In this document: positions 12,108-13,918 of the stretch, one piece after another | Layout: each line of letters starts with the position of its first letter | Position numbering within the stretch: position 1 is the stretch's first letter | NCBI GenBank assembly: GCA_030698645.1 | Contig: JAUYMV010000577.1 | Span: 1-13,918 of the forward strand | Origin: Mesorhizobium sp. | Lineage (GTDB): Bacteria; Pseudomonadota; Alphaproteobacteria; Rhizobiales; Rhizobiaceae | Direction: 5' to 3' | Length of the DNA stretch: 13,918 bases | Made by a program: the position numbers and the translations under genes | Notes under the pieces: generated by a model | Database searches by the model: none | The model's input: the letters and a program-made list of their open reading frames with translations, nothing else | Told to the model about the DNA's origin: nothing

Positions 12108-13040
12108 ATGCTCGACCAGATCAGGGGATTGCACCACGTCACGTCGATGGCGGCGGATGCGCGCGGCAACAACGACTTCTTTACGCACAAGCTCGGCTTG
12201 CGTCGCGTCAAGAAGACGGTGAATTTCGACGCCCCGGACGTCTACCATCTCTACTATGGCGACGAGGTGGGCACGCCGGGCTCGGTGATGACGTACTTTC
12301 CGTTCCCGAACATTGCCAAGGGCACGCCCGGCGCCGGCGAGGTGGGCACGACGGTCTTCTCGGTTCCGGAAGGCAGCCTTGGCTATTGGGAAGAGCGCTT
12401 CGCCAGGGAAGGCGTCGCGGGCGTCAGCAGAAGTGAGAGCTTCGGCGAGAAGCGGCTGGCCTTCGACGGGCCGGACGGCGACGGTTTCGCGCTGGTCGAG
12501 GCCAGGGGCGACAGCCGCGCCGCCTGGACCAAGGGCGGCGTTCCGACCGATGCGGCGATCCGTGGGTTCCATTCGGCGGCGCTGCGCCTGCGCGACGGCG
12601 GCGCGACCGAGGAGCTTCTGAAGTTCATGGGCTACCAGGAGGTCGACCGGTCGGGCGATATCGTTCGCCTCGGCCTGACGAACGGAAACGGCGCGGATAC
12701 GATAGACATCCAGACGATGCCGGGGGCGCCTCTCGCCCGGCAGGGCGCCGGCTCGGTGCACCACATCGCCTTCGCCGTCGAGGATCGCGCAAAGCAGCTC
12801 GAGGTCCGCAAGGCGCTGATGGACACCGGCCATCAGGTGACGCCGGTGATCGACCGCGACTACTTCTGGGCAATCTATTTCCGCACGCCGGGCGGCGTGC
12901 TGTTCGAAGTGGCGACCAACGAGCCCGGCTTCGACCGCGACGAGGACACCCGGCATCTGGGCGAGGCGCTGAAGCTGCCGCGCCAGCACGAGCACCTGCG
13001 CGGCATCCTCGAAACCCACCTGCAGCCGATCGAGGGATGA
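12108..13040 (+). CDS. Ring-cleaving dioxygenase, VOC superfamily (MhqO/LinE-like)
   Basis: This 310-aa protein consists of two VOC (glyoxalase-type) modules, at about 5-132 and 150-272. Probable metal ligands are in GLHHVTS (His9/10), SVHHIAF (His218/219) and VLFEVAT (Glu267). DRDYFWAIYFRTPGG (249-263) is the typical C-terminal signature of extradiol-type ring-cleaving dioxygenases that act on hydroquinones or catechols (Bacillus MhqO/MhqA, LinE-related). AAGGAG lies 6 bases before the ATG. The following gene overlaps or abuts its stop, and is a carboxylesterase of the kind paired with MhqO in Bacillus, so a quinone/aromatic electrophile detoxification operon is likely. The exact substrate is inferred. 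A perfect inverted repeat upstream suggests repressor control; no EcfG site is present. Confidence 0.9.
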   Translation: MLDQIRGLHHVTSMAADARGNNDFFTHKLGLRRVKKTVNFDAPDVYHLYYGDEVGTPGSVMTYFPFPNIAKGTPGAGEVGTTVFSVPEGSLGYWEERFAREGVAGVSRSESFGEKRLAFDGPDGDGFALVEARGDSRAAWTKGGVPTDAAIRGFHSAALRLRDGGATEELLKFMGYQEVDRSGDIVRLGLTNGNGADTIDIQTMPGAPLARQGAGSVHHIAFAVEDRAKQLEVRKALMDTGHQVTPVIDRDYFWAIYFRTPGGVLFEVATNEPGFDRDEDTRHLGEALKLPRQHEHLRGILETHLQPIEG

Positions 13041-13042
13041 CG

Positions 13043-13675
13043 ATGCCGACCTCGACCTATCTCCACAAGCTCCTGCCCGGGAAACCGGGCGGGGCCCTCC
13101 TGTTCGTCCTGCATGGCACGGGCGGCGACGAAAACCAGTTTCCGGCGCTCGGGCGCGACCTGATCCCCGATGCAACCATCGTTTCGCCGCGCGGCGACGT
13201 TTCCGAACACGGCTCCGCGCGCTTCTTCCGGCGCACCGCGGAGGGCGTCTACGACATGGCCGACCTCGCCCGCGCCACCGCCAAGATGACCGATTTCGTC
13301 GCCGCTCACATCGAGAGCGCCAAGCCATCGGCCGTCCACGGCCTGGGCTACTCCAATGGCGCCAACATCCTGGCGGCGAGCCTGTTCGCCAGGCCGGACC
13401 TTTTCGACGCCACCGCGCTGATGCATCCGCTCATCCCGTTCGAGCCCGAGATCGTCGGCAGCCTGAGCGGCAGGCGCATCCTCATGACGGCGGGCCGGCG
13501 CGATCCGATCTGTCCGCCCAACCTGACGTCCCGGCTGGAAAGCTGGTTGCGCGGCGGCGGCGCCGATGTCATCGTCGAATGGCACGAGGGCGGCCACGAA
13601 GTGCGCCCGAACGAGATCGAGGCGGCAAGGCGTTTTTTCCAACGGCCGGAGGTTGAGAATGGTCGACCTGCCTGA
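13043..13675 (+). CDS. Alpha/beta hydrolase, phospholipase/carboxylesterase family (MhqD-like)
   Basis: This 210-aa hydrolase has the motif FVLHGTGGDEN (oxyanion region). Numbered from the alternative ATG at 13037, the nucleophile is Ser106 in GLGYSNGAN (G-x-S-x-G), with Asp156 (TAGRRDPICP) and His187 (HEGGHEV) completing the triad. It resembles the small esterases of the MhqD/YodD type. The start at 13043 is preferred because GAGGG lies 6 bases upstream; the ATG at 13037 overlaps the dioxygenase stop as ATGA but has no spacing to the ribosome site. Tight coupling to the dioxygenase points to hydrolysis of a ring-cleavage product or a related ester; the substrate is not determined. The last 17 bases overlap the following acetyltransferase gene. 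Confidence 0.9.
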   Translation: MPTSTYLHKLLPGKPGGALLFVLHGTGGDENQFPALGRDLIPDATIVSPRGDVSEHGSARFFRRTAEGVYDMADLARATAKMTDFVAAHIESAKPSAVHGLGYSNGANILAASLFARPDLFDATALMHPLIPFEPEIVGSLSGRRILMTAGRRDPICPPNLTSRLESWLRGGGADVIVEWHEGGHEVRPNEIEAARRFFQRPEVENGRPA

Positions 13676-13918
13676 AATCCTCTACGAAGAGAATGGCGCG
13701 AAGGGCCGCTATGTCGTTCGCAGCGCCGCTGGCGACGAGGCCGAAATGACATTCACGACGGTCGGCGCGCACCAGATCATCATCGACCATACCGAGGTGC
13801 CCGACGCGTTTCGCGGCCAGGGCGTCGGGGCGGCGCTGGTCGCCCGCGCGGTGGCTGACATGCGCGCGGCCGGCAAGACAATCATCCCGCTTTGTCCGTT
13901 TGCCAATGCCCAGTTCCG
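13659..13918 (+). CDS. GNAT-type N-acetyltransferase (NATD1/YjdJ-like), 3' partial
   Basis: The gene runs off the right edge; 86 codons are visible. The ATG at 13659 has GGAGG 7 bases upstream and overlaps the hydrolase end by 17 bases, so the three genes form one operon. After a short N-terminal beta region (ILYEENGAKGRYVVRS, AEMTFTTVG) comes the acetyl-CoA-binding motif A (VPDAFRGQGVGAALVARAV) and a strand with IIPLCPFAN. The latter is the Cys-Pro-Phe signature of the small NATD1/YjdJ-type GNAT proteins (usual length about 90-110 aa). The substrate is unknown. Its role in the quinone operon may be protective acetylation, which is speculative. Confidence 0.85.
   Translation, partial: MVDLPEILYEENGAKGRYVVRSAAGDEAEMTFTTVGAHQIIIDHTEVPDAFRGQGVGAALVARAVADMRAAGKTIIPLCPFANAQF

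Noticed and set aside
12090..13328. A 412-codon minus-strand frame opposite the dioxygenase and hydrolase.
   Set aside because: It is an Arg-rich antisense shadow typical of high-GC DNA. The opposite strand carries complete, motif-bearing enzymes with good ribosome sites.

Overview
The window looks like a chromosomal piece of a high-GC alphaproteobacterium of the order Hyphomicrobiales (Rhizobiales), probably near Mesorhizobium/Phyllobacteriaceae. The reasons are the phyR / nepR-ecfG core of the alphaproteobacterial general stress response (GSR), several HWE-type histidine kinases, and the style of the accessory genes. The genus is an inference from gene content only. I see no mobile element, CRISPR array, tRNA or rRNA gene, and no gene-free stretch longer than about 300 bases.

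Layout. Left (1-3583): the 3' part of a CHASE-HWE sensor kinase, a glycine-zipper lipoprotein, a small Cys-containing exported protein, a 56-residue single-span membrane protein and a PAS-HWE sensor kinase. Core (3583-5611): a DUF1328 membrane peptide, phyR, then divergently nepR-ecfG. Middle (5661-7924): a stand-alone receiver protein divergent from a Crp/Fnr-type regulator, then a two-gene DUF883/holin-like membrane operon. Right of centre (7928-11885): a GAF-PAS-HWE kinase, another 56-residue membrane peptide, a diacylglycerol-kinase-family enzyme and, divergently, an exported double PRC-barrel protein. Right edge (12108-13918): an operon of a ring-cleaving VOC dioxygenase, an MhqD-like alpha/beta hydrolase and a truncated GNAT acetyltransferase, behind a perfect inverted repeat.

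How it fits together. In the known GSR pathway, HWE/HisKA_2 kinases phosphorylate PhyR, phospho-PhyR sequesters the anti-sigma factor NepR, and the freed EcfG reads promoters of the form GGAAC-N16/17-CGTT. Reading both strands, I find seven exact GGAAC-N16-CGTT sites, all intergenic and all correctly oriented, ahead of the 103-aa protein, the 56-aa protein at 2100-2270, the DUF1328 gene, phyR, the DUF883 operon, the diacylglycerol kinase and the PRC-barrel gene. Three one-mismatch sites lie ahead of the PAS-HWE kinase, nepR-ecfG and the second 56-aa protein. About 0.1 exact N16 matches would be expected by chance in 13.9 kb on two strands at uniform base composition. The window therefore reads as a stress-response island: core switch, candidate input kinases, and an output set rich in small membrane or envelope proteins and one lipid kinase. 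The quinone/aromatic-detoxification operon at the right edge shows no EcfG site and looks separately controlled.
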